In this document: one piece after another, positions 48,260 through 57,130 of the stretch
Numbering within the stretch: the stretch's first letter is position 1
Layout: each line of letters opens with the position of its first letter
Assembly: GCA_031553655.1 (NCBI GenBank)
Contig: JAVBLG010000091.1
Location: 3,365-67,364, forward strand
Length of the DNA: 64,000 bases
Source: JAVBLG01 sp031553655
Lineage (GTDB): Bacteria > Desulfobacterota > Desulfovibrionia > Desulfovibrionales > Desulfovibrionaceae
Direction of reading: 5' to 3'
Program-made: the position numbers and the translations under genes
Notes under the pieces: model-generated
What the model was told of the DNA's origin: nothing
The model's database searches: none
Seen by the model: the letters and a program-made list of their open reading frames with translations, nothing else

Positions 48260-48303
48260 CTGATTCCAGATAAAAATTGCTCGCAATTTTTATCTGGAAT
48301 CAG
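48260..48303 (+). terminator. 21-bp perfect hairpin
   Basis: CTGATTCCAGATAAAAATTG C-TC-G and its complement: arms of 21 bp with a 2-nt tip, 43 nt after the transporter remnant stop. There is no T run. It may be a terminator or a cruciform-forming site. Confidence 0.5.
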
Positions 48304-48401
48304 AGAAATTCAGTCCTTTCTCATTTTTCATAATCAGCCTATTGTTCACCTGATTATTACGCGCAATCACGATATCCAAAAAAATTTTTGAGGTGCATTT
48401 A

Positions 48402-48884
48402 ATGCTCATTAATAAAACACAAACGTTGACCAGGCCTTTAATCCGTCCGGCGGTTCCCTCCGATTGTGAAACAGTTCGGGGGATCGCACGTGCCGCTTAT
48501 GCGCTTTATCTTCCACGCATGGACCGTGAGCCGGCCCCCATGCTTGAAAACTATGAAGCTCGCGCGGGAGATAGGACGTTATATGTGCTTGAAGCAGAGC
48601 GCGGCATTGTGGGCTTTATCATTTTGATTCCGGAAAATGACGCCATGCTGCTGGATAATGTTGCAATAGCGCCGGATGCGCAAGGGAAAGGATACGGCCG
48701 AATGCTTATTGAATTTGCGGAAGGCTCGGCTCTCGCCGCCGGTGCGGCGGAGTTGAGGCTTTACACCAATGAAATAATGCACGAAAATCTGGTATTGTAT
48801 ACCCGCCTTGGTTTTGTGGAAACCAGTCGGGCCGAGGAGAAAGGTTACCGGAGGATATTTATGTCCAAAAAATTATCCAACTAA
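48402..48884 (+). CDS. GNAT-family N-acetyltransferase
   Basis: A 160-residue enzyme. Motif A for acetyl-CoA is LDNVAIAPDAQGKGYGRMLI (QGKGYG). Motif B region is LRLYTNEIMHENLVLYTRLG then FVETSRAEEKGY. The ATG at 48,402 has GAGG 8 nt upstream; an in-frame GTG at 48,393 has none. Substrate is unknown (small molecule or protein amine). Confidence 0.9.
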   Translation: MLINKTQTLTRPLIRPAVPSDCETVRGIARAAYALYLPRMDREPAPMLENYEARAGDRTLYVLEAERGIVGFIILIPENDAMLLDNVAIAPDAQGKGYGRMLIEFAEGSALAAGAAELRLYTNEIMHENLVLYTRLGFVETSRAEEKGYRRIFMSKKLSN

Positions 48885-48922
48885 AACCACGTTTATTTCA
48901 GCAAACCACGGATAGTTTTAAT

Positions 48923-49614
48923 CTAAACGATTACGTAAACAATAAGACCGGCAGCGACTGTCAAGAAAGACAGAAAAGCGTGTTTGACCCTCAGGGCCAG
49001 CAGGCCGCCAATGGCTGCTATAATGAGTAGAACATGCCAATTCAGTCCTTCAAGGCGCGGTAGGGTTCCATACACGTTTTGCAAAATTTTTAATATGACG
49101 GTAATGATGGCGAAACTTATGCAAAATAAAGCGAATTTGCTGACAAAGTTAGCCATAAGGGCCTTTACGGCTATTTTTGCGGTAATATCGTGGGTGGGGT
49201 TGCCTTCGGCAGACCAGTGCTCAAGTTCTTCCATGCGGGCATTGAAGCGTACTCGGCTCCGGTATTCCACAAGGGAACCCAGGTAGGCAAAGGCCATGGC
49301 CAGAACCATGGGCAAAACCAAGTAATCGGGAGTGGAAATATTGAAGCACACGGCCACGCCTACGGACAGGAGAAAGGCCAGGGAAGACAGCGGGGGAATG
49401 GCTATGCCCATGGGCAGAATGTCCAGCCAGTAAAGCTCGAAAAAAATGGCCAAGGGCAGTAGAGCTTCCCATTCACTGCTGAAAAATCCGGCTATGAGGC
49501 CGATGAGCAGTGGGCGTTCCAGCAGATCAATGCCGCTGGCGCGCCGGGCAAGATTGATCAGGGCAAAAAAAAAGCGCCGCTTGTTCCGGCGACCAATGGA
49601 TCAGAAAAAATCAT
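48923..49614 (-). pseudogene. Mannose-family PTS EIIC, frameshifted in a T run
   Basis: The ATG at 49,614 overlaps the end of the EIIB gene and opens MIFSDPLVAGTSGAFF, but the run of nine T (plus-strand 49,565-49,573) shifts it to an immediate stop. Adding one T gives ALINLARRASGIDLLERPLL and joins the long frame (MAIFFELYWLDILPMGIAIP and so on) to a 230-residue membrane protein typical of mannose/sorbose EIIC. Slipped-strand phase variation, transcriptional slippage, mutation or a sequencing error are all possible. No EIID follows. Confidence 0.75.
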
Positions 49615-50062
49615 CAATACTCCGCACAGATTCGCTTGGGATGCAGCGGAAATCAAGCTTGACGTCATGCGCGGCCAGATTGCGCAAATTGCTGAAATCC
49701 AACTCCGAAACCGCCACATGGGGCAGAAGTTGGGTTTTTCCCTGGCTGTAATGCAAATTGCCTATATTAAGCTGCTTCATATCGACCCCGCTGGAATAGG
49801 CCCGCACGGCGTCCTGGCAGTCGGCCAGCAACACCATGACTTCTTCGGAGCCGAGGCGGCCGAGAAGGCAGTTCAGCTCGGCTATGGATACAAAATGGAT
49901 GATGATGCGCTGAGGCACGGCAAGAGAAATAATCTGCTGGCGGAAGGGATCGGCGGCCAACTCGTCATTGGCCACAACCAGATAATCCGCCCCTACATAG
50001 GGCACCCAGGCCTCTATAACTTGGCCATGCACAAGGCGGTTGTCGATACGAAACCAGATCAT
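49601..50062 (-). CDS. Mannose/sorbose-family PTS EIIB
   Basis: A 153-residue cytoplasmic phosphocarrier: MIWFRIDNRLVHGQVIEAWV contains the phospho-His (RLVHGQV). VMVLLADCQDAVRAYSSGVD and LNIGNLHY follow as in the family. It lies 4 bp after the EIIA gene. Confidence 0.92.
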   Translation of the reverse strand: MIWFRIDNRLVHGQVIEAWVPYVGADYLVVANDELAADPFRQQIISLAVPQRIIIHFVSIAELNCLLGRLGSEEVMVLLADCQDAVRAYSSGVDMKQLNIGNLHYSQGKTQLLPHVAVSELDFSNLRNLAAHDVKLDFRCIPSESVRSIDDFF

Positions 50063-50066
50063 GGGA

Positions 50067-50507
50067 TTACTCTGAATTTTTTACCTTTTGCTGTAGCAGC
50101 CTACCGGCCACCACTATACCGCTTTTGCCGGAATCTCCGGCTATTTCGGCAAGTTCTGCCAATTTTTTCTTACGGGAGCTGAATACCTTAAGCAGCATGG
50201 GCAGGTTTACTCCGGTTACCACTTCAACTTCGTGACGAGTCAAAAGAGACAGGCTGAGGTTGGTGGGCGTGCCCCCGAACATGTCTGTAAGTATGATAAC
50301 CCCGGCTCCCTTGTTGAGGCGCTGGGCGGCGTCGGATAGGCGCTGCACAGTTTCCGTCACTTCAAAGGCCGCGTCAATGCTTATGGAAGTGCAGTCGCTC
50401 AGGGGGCCGAGAATAAACTCGGCCGTGCGCAGCAGAGTGCTGCCATAGTCGCCGTGAGCCACCACAATTACCCCAACTTCAGGAGTATCCTCGGTGTGCG
50501 TGTCCAT
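50067..50507 (-). CDS. Mannose-family PTS EIIA
   Basis: A 146-residue protein with active His in VGVIVVAHGDYGSTLLRTAE and the loop ILTDMFGGTPTNLSLSLL. It would take phosphate from HPr. AGGGAG precedes the ATG. In deltaproteobacteria such partial PTS sets, next to rpoN and rapZ, are thought to have regulatory rather than only transport roles. Confidence 0.92.
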   Translation of the reverse strand: MDTHTEDTPEVGVIVVAHGDYGSTLLRTAEFILGPLSDCTSISIDAAFEVTETVQRLSDAAQRLNKGAGVIILTDMFGGTPTNLSLSLLTRHEVEVVTGVNLPMLLKVFSSRKKKLAELAEIAGDSGKSGIVVAGRLLQQKVKNSE

Positions 50508-50597
50508 TTCTTACTCCCTGAGGCCTTTTGCTGGTGAAACCGCAAAAGGCCCGGGCGGCTCTCGGGCATTGCCGGGCCGCATGCTTATATATGCCGT

Positions 50598-51533
50598 TTA
50601 TCCCAACTCCAGATGGCGGTGCTCCAGTATAACCGGATATCCTACCTGTTCAAGCACCGTTTGCAGGGCTTCAGCGGTTGCCACCGAACGGTGACGACCG
50701 CCAGTGCAGCCTATTGCTATGGTCAGGCGGAACCTGCCGTCCGCTTCCATCTGCGGCAAAATAAATTTTATAAAATCAATAAGTTTGTCTCTGACATCTC
50801 TGGCCGGTTGCTCGGCAAATACATAATCCACAATTTCTTTGTCCAACCCCGACTTGGGGCGTAGAGCCTCTACAAAAAAAGGGTTGGGCAGAAAACGCAG
50901 ATCAAATACAAAGTCGGCTTCCTTGGGCACGCCATATTTGAAGCCGAATGACACCACGTATATCTTTAAAGTATGCAGGCGGCCACTTTTGGTTGTCCAT
51001 CGCTTTTGTATGGCCCGCCGCAAATCGTGAATGGAGAATGTAGTGGTGTCTATGACCATATCAGCCATTTCCTTGAGAGAGGCCAAGCTTTCAAGTTCTC
51101 TTTGCGTGGCTTCCTCAAGGCCGATACCGTACATCTCAAGCGGGTGCGGCCGCCGTGTTGTGGCGTAGCGGCGCATAATCACATTGACATCGGCTTCAAT
51201 ATAGAGCAGCACCGGGCGTATGCCTTGAACGGACAGATCCTGCATGGCCACCGCAAGGTCATCAAGCAATTCGCCCTGGCGTAAATCCATGCCCAAGGCG
51301 ATGCCTTTGTAAATCCACATTGAAGGACGGCGCAATATCTGCACCATGTCCGTGGCCAGACTGGCCGGAAGGCCGTCGACCATGAAATAACCCATATCTT
51401 CAAGCACTTGCAGAGCAGTGCTTTTGCCCGCGCCGGAAAGCCCGGTCACAATATAAATGTGCAGGGCTTCGCTTCCGGCGTGGGTTTCATTCTGGCCCGA
51501 ATCCGATATGGATTCGTTTTGTTCTTCGTTCAT
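50598..51533 (-). CDS. rapZ: RapZ (RNase adapter / nucleotide-binding protein)
   Basis: A 311-residue protein. Walker A TGLSGAGKSTALQVLEDMGY, then FMVDGLPASLATDMVQ. The C-terminal domain has VVSFGFKYGVPKEADFVFDL, RFLPNPF and TIAIGCTGGRHRSVATAEAL. RapZ senses glucosamine-6-phosphate and adapts small-RNA decay in enterobacteria; elsewhere its target is less clear. The N-terminal 25 residues are an acidic extension. Confidence 0.95.
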   Translation of the reverse strand: MNEEQNESISDSGQNETHAGSEALHIYIVTGLSGAGKSTALQVLEDMGYFMVDGLPASLATDMVQILRRPSMWIYKGIALGMDLRQGELLDDLAVAMQDLSVQGIRPVLLYIEADVNVIMRRYATTRRPHPLEMYGIGLEEATQRELESLASLKEMADMVIDTTTFSIHDLRRAIQKRWTTKSGRLHTLKIYVVSFGFKYGVPKEADFVFDLRFLPNPFFVEALRPKSGLDKEIVDYVFAEQPARDVRDKLIDFIKFILPQMEADGRFRLTIAIGCTGGRHRSVATAEALQTVLEQVGYPVILEHRHLELG

Positions 51534-51557
51534 TTGAACGCTCGAGGGATATAAGCT

Positions 51558-52106
51558 TTATACGATGGGGTCGATCAACCCATAATCCCCGTTGCGCCTT
51601 TTGTACAGCACATTTACCCGGTTATTGTCGGCATTAAGAAATACCAGGAATTCAAGCTGCTTGGCGTCAATGTCCAGAACCGCATCGTCCAGGTGGATCG
51701 GCTTTGGCTGGAACCACTGTATATTTTTGACTTCTTTAATATCTTCAAGCGGCTCATTGGCCGCCAGATGATAGGTAAAGATGTCCACATTGGCATTATT
51801 GCGGGCCTTACGCTGTTGCTCTTTGGCCCTTGAAACATGCTTTTTCACCTGCGCTTCCAACTTGTCCAGCACCAGATCGATGGAGGAATACATTTCCTCG
51901 GTCTGCTCTGTGGCGGAAAGCTGCAAGCCTTCGCCGGCCACCCGCACGTCACATTTATGGCGGAACTTATCCACTGTAAGGGCTACCTGCACGTCAAGGC
52001 CGGAGGCCTTGCCGAAAAAACGGCCCAACTTTTCAAAACGACGCCGCGCATACTTCTTGAGATGATCCGAAGGTTCGAAATTTTTGAAGGTGAAAGCGAT
52101 GTTCAT
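51558..52106 (-). CDS. hpf: Long-form ribosome hibernation promoting factor
   Basis: A 182-residue long HPF. The N-terminal HPF/YfiA domain is MNIAFTFKNFEPSDHLKKYA then RRRFEKLGRFFGKASGLDVQ. The C-terminal dimerisation domain has HLDDAVLDIDAKQLEFLVFL and NGDYGLIDPIV. It dimerises 70S ribosomes into 100S particles. It lies 54 bp downstream of rpoN. Confidence 0.95.
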   Translation of the reverse strand: MNIAFTFKNFEPSDHLKKYARRRFEKLGRFFGKASGLDVQVALTVDKFRHKCDVRVAGEGLQLSATEQTEEMYSSIDLVLDKLEAQVKKHVSRAKEQQRKARNNANVDIFTYHLAANEPLEDIKEVKNIQWFQPKPIHLDDAVLDIDAKQLEFLVFLNADNNRVNVLYKRRNGDYGLIDPIV

Positions 52107-52160
52107 TTTATCTTCTCCTTGGATTAGGACTGCATGCTAATGTTTCTATTCCGAAAAAAA

Positions 52161-53579
52161 TTAAAAATGTTCGCGTCGTCGCGACGAGGATGGTATATCC
52201 ATGGCCGTGCGGTATTTGGCGACGGTGCGGCGGGCGATATTGACCTTCAAATGCTCTTTCAGCATTTCCCCTATGCGTTCGTCGCTCAGCGGCTCTTTTG
52301 GATCTTCCTCGGAAATAAATTTTTTTATGAGCACCTTCACACTCTCCGAGCCTACCTGCGAGCCATCATCCAATTCCAAGGCGCTGTTGAAGAAGAATTT
52401 CAGTTCAAAAACGCCGTGTGGCGTAGCCACGTATTTGTTGGTGGTTATACGGCTCACCGTTGACTCGTGCATGCCGATGTCCTCGGCTATATCTTTCAGA
52501 ATCAGCGGGGCCAGGCTGGTCACGCCGTCCTTGAAAAAGCCTTCCTGATGTTTGACGATGCTTTCCACCACCTTGTAAAGCGTACGCTGACGCTGGTACA
52601 GGCTTTTTATCAGCCACGAGGCGGAACGCTGTTTTTCGGAAAAATATTCTTTTTCCTTGTCGCTGCTGAGATTTTTTTCGTATAGCGAAGAAAGCTGCAG
52701 CTGGGGCAGGCCTTCTTCATTGAGCAGAATTACAAATTCTTCGCCGAAACGGTAAACATAGACGTCGGGGCTGACATAATACGGCTCATGCTCGCCAAAG
52801 CTGGCCCCCGGCATGGGGTCAAGACTTTGGATGATGTCGAGATATTCCCGTAAATCATCCATGGTAAGGCGGAATTTGCGCAGAATAGGCTTATATTTCT
52901 TTTGTTCCAGATCTTCGAGATGGTCGTTGATCAATGAAACCAGAATGGGATCACGATCGTAATTCAGGGCCTTCAATTGCACCATGAGGCATTCGCGCGG
53001 GGTGCGGGCGGCCACGCCCACCGGGTCCATAATTTGGATATATTCCAGAACGGTGGTGGCTTCGGCTGTGGAACAAGCGGCAAGCTCGGCGATTTCCTCT
53101 ATGGAGGCGTGCAGATAGCCCGAGGAAGCCAGGTTGCCTATAATGACTTCGCCTATGGATTTTTGCTCTTCCGTAAGGGTAGAGAGGCGCATTTGCCACA
53201 GTAGATGGCCGGAAAGCGAAGGCTTGGCCGAGTAATGGGCTTCGAAGGAGCTGCCCTCGTCCAGAGCCTCGTACTCGCGCGACTGCGATTGACGAGTGGT
53301 GCTGGCGAACTCCCCGAGATAGTCCTCCCAGTCGGCGTTGCGGGTCACTTCCCGGTCATACACCTCTTCCTGTTTGGATTCCTGGCGTTTTTCCGTGGAA
53401 GCGTCCGTTTCGTGTTCTGAAACGGCTTCTTCCAGAAAAGGATTGTCAAGCAACTCGCGCTGCACCGTTTCCACCAGTTCCAGGCGGGAAAGTTGGAGCA
53501 GCTTGATTGCCTGCTGCAATTGGGGAGTCATCACCAATTGCTGGGCCAGTTTCATTTGCTGACGAAGTTCTAATGCCAT
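52161..53579 (-). CDS. rpoN: RNA polymerase sigma-54 factor
   Basis: A 472-residue sigma-54. Region I is Gln/Leu-rich (MALELRQQMKLAQQLVMTPQ then LQQAIKLLQLSRLELVETVQ). There is an acidic region II, a core-binding domain (PVGVAARTPRECLMVQLKAL), an HTH (GMHESTVSRITTNKYV) and the RpoN box ARRTVAKYRTAMDIPSSSRR. It recognises GG-N10-GC promoters with AAA+ activators. It is first in a run rpoN-hpf-rapZ-EIIA-EIIB-EIIC. Confidence 0.96.
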   Translation of the reverse strand: MALELRQQMKLAQQLVMTPQLQQAIKLLQLSRLELVETVQRELLDNPFLEEAVSEHETDASTEKRQESKQEEVYDREVTRNADWEDYLGEFASTTRQSQSREYEALDEGSSFEAHYSAKPSLSGHLLWQMRLSTLTEEQKSIGEVIIGNLASSGYLHASIEEIAELAACSTAEATTVLEYIQIMDPVGVAARTPRECLMVQLKALNYDRDPILVSLINDHLEDLEQKKYKPILRKFRLTMDDLREYLDIIQSLDPMPGASFGEHEPYYVSPDVYVYRFGEEFVILLNEEGLPQLQLSSLYEKNLSSDKEKEYFSEKQRSASWLIKSLYQRQRTLYKVVESIVKHQEGFFKDGVTSLAPLILKDIAEDIGMHESTVSRITTNKYVATPHGVFELKFFFNSALELDDGSQVGSESVKVLIKKFISEEDPKEPLSDERIGEMLKEHLKVNIARRTVAKYRTAMDIPSSSRRREHF

Positions 53580-53896
53580 GCCACTGTCACAATAGGTTAA
53601 ATTTGCTTACGCTATGCCTGTTTTCAATTGAAGGGTTTTACTCATTACAAATATTGTGCCATAATGACCGAAAGTATGCAACTGCAAAAGCGCGCGGCCG
53701 GGGCACCGGCCCTGCGGCGTTCGCTTCAGAAAATGAGCGCTCGATTCCGCAGGCATAGGTGAAACACAGTGTACCCGGCCAGACCGCTATACTCTATTAA
53801 ATAATTACCAGGCCGTGTTTTGCAACTGACACGGTCTGGTAAATTTTCCGGGAGGCAGCTCCTAGAGCCTTTTGCTAATTTAATTCGCAAAACGCT
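53580..53896. other. 317-bp gap between pyrG and rpoN
   Basis: No coding sequence is recognised. It holds a hairpin at 53,806-53,841 (ACCAGGCCGTGT with ACACGGTCTGGT) and most of a family D palindrome. In Desulfovibrio relatives, as I recall, LPS-related genes (kdsA to lptB) lie between pyrG and rpoN; they are absent here. Confidence 0.6.
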
Positions 53897-53899
53897 CTA
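53863..53899 (-). repeat. Family D palindrome over the pyrG stop codon
   Basis: TAGAGCCTTTTGCTAATTTA then ATTCGCAAAACGCTCTA: outer arms TAGAGC/GCTCTA and CTTTTGC with GCAAAAC. It includes the pyrG TAG stop and probably serves as its 3' hairpin. Confidence 0.6.
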
Positions 53900-55543
53900 A
53901 TTCCGTCCCGCTTTCTCCTTGGCCGCTCGTATGAATTCACGGAAGAGAGGGTGCGGCTTCATGGGGTAAGACTTGAATTCAGGATGGAATTGACAGCCCA
54001 GGAACCAGGGGTGATCTTTCAGTTCCACAATTTCCACCAGCGAATCATCCGGGGCCAGGCCGCTGAAAGTCATGCCGTGCTCGCCCAGTACTTCTTTGTA
54101 GGCATTGTTGAATTCATAACGGTGCCTGTGGCGTTCATCCACAAGCTGCGTTTCGTAGGCTTCCATGGCCCGCGTGTCCGGCTCGACTTTACAGGGGTAG
54201 GAGCCAAGGCGCATGGTGCCGCCTTTCAGGCTGTCAGCATCGCGTTTTTCCACGGCTCTTTTGCGGAAGTCGAACCATTCGGTCATCAGATAGATGACCT
54301 TGTCGCTGGCCATAGGGTCGAATTCTTCCGAATTGGCCCCGGATATTCCGGCCACATTGCGGGCGAATTCAATGACCGCGCATTGCAGGCCAAGGCAGAT
54401 GCCGAAGAAGGGAATTTTGTTTTCTCTGGCATGGCGTATGGCTTCTATCTTGCCTTCAACCCCGCGATAGCCGAAGCCGCCCGGCACCAGCACCCCGTCG
54501 CAGCCGTTAATATGCTCGGCGGCGCGGCCTGCTTCTATTTCTTCAGAATTTATATACTTGAGGTCCACTTCCACCCTGTTGGCAATGCCGCCGTGGTTCA
54601 GGGCTTCGTGCAGACTTTTGTAAGCTTCTCTAAGTTCCACATACTTGCCCACAATGGCTATGGTTACGCGGCCCTGAGGATTTTTGCAGGTGTCCACCAG
54701 GCGTTCCCACGCATCAAGGCGGGCGTTGCGCGCCGGGAGGCGCAGCATTATGGCCACCTTCTGGTCAAAGCCTTCTTCGTAAAATTTGAGCGGGACCTCG
54801 TAAATATTGTCCACATCCACCGAGGAGAACACCGCGTCGCGATCAACGTTGCAGAACAGAGCGATTTTGCGTTTCAAATCCTGATTGATGGGTTTTTCGC
54901 AGCGGCACAGAATGATGTCGGGTTGAATGCCTATGGAAAGCAGTTCTTTTACACTGTGCTGGGTGGGCTTGGTTTTGTGCTCTCCGGCCGTGCTCAGGTA
55001 GGGCACCAGGGTCAGGTGGATGTTGAGGCAGTTGTCGCGCCCGATGTCGGAACGTAATTGGCGTATGGCTTCGAGGAACGGCTGGCCTTCAATGTCGCCC
55101 ACAGTGCCGCCTATTTCAATAATGGCCACGTCCGGGGCGTTTTCGCCCTCGGCCAGGGCGAGAATTTTGCATTTTATTTCGTCGGTGATATGCGGAATAA
55201 CCTGCACTGTGGCCCCAAGATAGTCGCCCCGGCGTTCCTTGGCGATTACCTGATGGTAAATGGCCCCGGAAGTGGTATTGTTCTTACGCGACATGGGCAC
55301 GCCGAGATAGCGCTCGTAATGGCCTAGGTCCAGGTCGGTCTCCGCGCCGTCGTCAGTGACGTAGACTTCGCCGTGCTGAAAGGGGTTCATGGTGCCGGGG
55401 TCGACATTTATGTAGGGATCGAGCTTCTGAATGGTGACTGAAAGGCCCCTGGCCTTGAGAAGCGCTCCCAGAGAGGAAGCCGCCAGGCCTTTGCCGAGGG
55501 AGGAAAGCACCCCTCCGGTTACAAAAATAAACTTTGTCTTCAT
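53897..55543 (-). CDS. pyrG: CTP synthase
   Basis: A 548-residue enzyme converting UTP to CTP. The synthetase domain starts MKTKFIFVTGGVLSSLGKGL (P-loop) with DPYINVDPGTMNPFQHGEVY. The glutaminase domain has FGICLGLQCAVIEFARN (catalytic Cys) and FLGCQFHPEFKS (His and Glu). The ATG at 55,543 gives the usual family N-terminus. Frames starting earlier (up to 55,591) lack support, though no strong ribosome site marks 55,543. Confidence 0.96.
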   Translation of the reverse strand: MKTKFIFVTGGVLSSLGKGLAASSLGALLKARGLSVTIQKLDPYINVDPGTMNPFQHGEVYVTDDGAETDLDLGHYERYLGVPMSRKNNTTSGAIYHQVIAKERRGDYLGATVQVIPHITDEIKCKILALAEGENAPDVAIIEIGGTVGDIEGQPFLEAIRQLRSDIGRDNCLNIHLTLVPYLSTAGEHKTKPTQHSVKELLSIGIQPDIILCRCEKPINQDLKRKIALFCNVDRDAVFSSVDVDNIYEVPLKFYEEGFDQKVAIMLRLPARNARLDAWERLVDTCKNPQGRVTIAIVGKYVELREAYKSLHEALNHGGIANRVEVDLKYINSEEIEAGRAAEHINGCDGVLVPGGFGYRGVEGKIEAIRHARENKIPFFGICLGLQCAVIEFARNVAGISGANSEEFDPMASDKVIYLMTEWFDFRKRAVEKRDADSLKGGTMRLGSYPCKVEPDTRAMEAYETQLVDERHRHRYEFNNAYKEVLGEHGMTFSGLAPDDSLVEIVELKDHPWFLGCQFHPEFKSYPMKPHPLFREFIRAAKEKAGRN

Positions 55544-55745
55544 GCACTGGGCATGGGTCATGGAACCTAATGGGGGCATGTCTTTCTCCACCGCCCTGTT
55601 CCGGGCGGCCGCGAATTCATTGGCGGCAAAACCCGAATCAGGATTGTATTTAAGTTGATAATAAGTAATATTTGCTTACGCCGCGCTTTATCGCCCGGCA
55701 AACCACAAGTATAACTCCAAGAGTGCCCGGAGGCAATACAGCAAA

Positions 55746-56552
55746 ATGAGCGTGAACACTTTGGTCATTACCGGATATGGCACCAATTCCCATATGGAAA
55801 CAGCCCATGCCGCGCGCCTGGCCGGCTCGGATCGGGCCGACGTGGTCCATTTCGCGGACATCGTCAAGGGGACGGTGAAGCTGGCGGATTATCATCTGCT
55901 TGTTTTTCCCGGGGGATTTCTCGACGGCGACGATCTGGGCGCGGCCCAGGCCGCCTCAATACGCTGGAAGCATATGTGTGACGCCTCAGGCACCCCGCTT
56001 CTGGATCATCTGCGTGATTTTCTCGCCGCCGGCAAGTTACTTCTGGGAATTTGCAACGGTTTTCAATTACTGGTGAAGCTGGGGCTGCTGCCCGGACTTG
56101 ACGGGCGCTATTTCGAGCGCGAAGTTTCTTTGGGACACAACCAGTCGGCGCGTTTTGAAGACCGTTGGGTGCGCTTGGCGCTGAACAAGGAAAGCCCCTG
56201 CGTTTTTACCAGAAATCTGCCAGCGTTGTATATGCCCGTGCGTCACGGCGAAGGGCGCATAGTGCCCGGCAACGATCAGGTCCTTGATCGGCTGGTGAAA
56301 GAAAACCTCATTGCCCTCAGCTATGCCGACCCGGAAACCGGGCTGCCCACTACCGATTATCCGGCCAACCCCAATGGCTCGCCGCTGGGCATTGCCGGAC
56401 TTACCGACCCCAGCGGGCATATTCTGGGGCTTATGCCGCATCCCGAAGCCTTTCACCACGCCGCCAACCACCCAAGCTGGACCAGGGGTGAGACCGATCC
56501 GCCCGGAACCATGCTTTTTGTCAACGCGGTGCGTTACCTGAAGGGCAAATAA
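55746..56552 (+). CDS. purQ: Phosphoribosylformylglycinamidine synthase, glutaminase subunit (PurQ-type)
   Basis: A 268-residue class-I amidotransferase: YHLLVFPGGFLDGDDLGAAQ, nucleophile Cys in LLLGICNGFQLLVKLG, and catalytic His-Glu in GLMPHPEAFHH. YMPVRHGEGRIV fits PurQ and the PurL C-terminal domain. It supplies ammonia for purine step 4. purL is not adjacent. It starts 200 bp from pyrG on the opposite strand. Confidence 0.9.
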   Translation: MSVNTLVITGYGTNSHMETAHAARLAGSDRADVVHFADIVKGTVKLADYHLLVFPGGFLDGDDLGAAQAASIRWKHMCDASGTPLLDHLRDFLAAGKLLLGICNGFQLLVKLGLLPGLDGRYFEREVSLGHNQSARFEDRWVRLALNKESPCVFTRNLPALYMPVRHGEGRIVPGNDQVLDRLVKENLIALSYADPETGLPTTDYPANPNGSPLGIAGLTDPSGHILGLMPHPEAFHHAANHPSWTRGETDPPGTMLFVNAVRYLKGK

Positions 56553-56554
56553 TA

Positions 56555-57022
56555 ATGAAACATTGGCTGCTGAAAACCGAGCCGGGGTGTTTTTCCATAA
56601 AAGACCTGGCCGACATGCCCGACCAAACCTCTCCCTGGGATGGAGTGCGTAACTATAAGGCCCGCAATTTTATCCGCGACGAGATGCGACCGGGTGATCC
56701 GATTCTATTCTACCATTCGGTGACCACCCCCGGCATTGTGGGACTTGCGGAGGTGGTCGGCCCGGCCCGCCCGGATCCCACACAATGGGATCCGGAGAAT
56801 GAACATTTTGATCCGGCTTCGCCCGAAGACAAGCCTCGCTGGTATCTTGTTGATGTGCGGCTGAAGGAGATTTTTTCCATGCCTCTGGCGCTGTCATACT
56901 TGCGCACCAGACCAGAGCTGACGGGGATGGAGCTTTTGCGCAGAGGCAGCCGCCTTTCCGTGCAGCCGGTCAGCCCGGAGCATTTTGTGGCGGTGCTGGC
57001 TTTGGCTCATGCCTTTGCCTGA
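56555..57022 (+). CDS. EVE-domain protein
   Basis: A 155-residue single-domain EVE (PUA-like) protein: MKHWLLKTEPGCFSIKDLAD, WDGVRNYKARNFIRDEMRPG and ILFYHSVTTPGIVGLAEVVG. EVE domains bind modified bases in nucleic acids. It starts 2 bp after the purQ stop, so it is translationally linked. Confidence 0.92.
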   Translation: MKHWLLKTEPGCFSIKDLADMPDQTSPWDGVRNYKARNFIRDEMRPGDPILFYHSVTTPGIVGLAEVVGPARPDPTQWDPENEHFDPASPEDKPRWYLVDVRLKEIFSMPLALSYLRTRPELTGMELLRRGSRLSVQPVSPEHFVAVLALAHAFA

Positions 57023-57071
57023 GTTTGCGGCTGCGGCGCGGGATATTTTCCACACATCATAATTCATACAT

Positions 57072-57113
57072 ATTGGAGTAGAGGGGGACATGGCTGCTAC
57101 CCTCTACTCCAAT
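57072..57113. terminator. Convergent terminator hairpin
   Basis: ATTGGAGTAGAGG pairs exactly with CCTCTACTCCAAT around a 16-nt loop. It lies between convergent EVE and arginase-family genes and may serve both. Confidence 0.65.
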
Positions 57114-57130
57114 TGAAGAACAAAACGTCT

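Noticed and set aside
53951..55057. 368-codon plus-strand ORF opposite pyrG
   Set aside because: pyrG is complete on the other strand with all motifs; this frame shows no recognisable protein.
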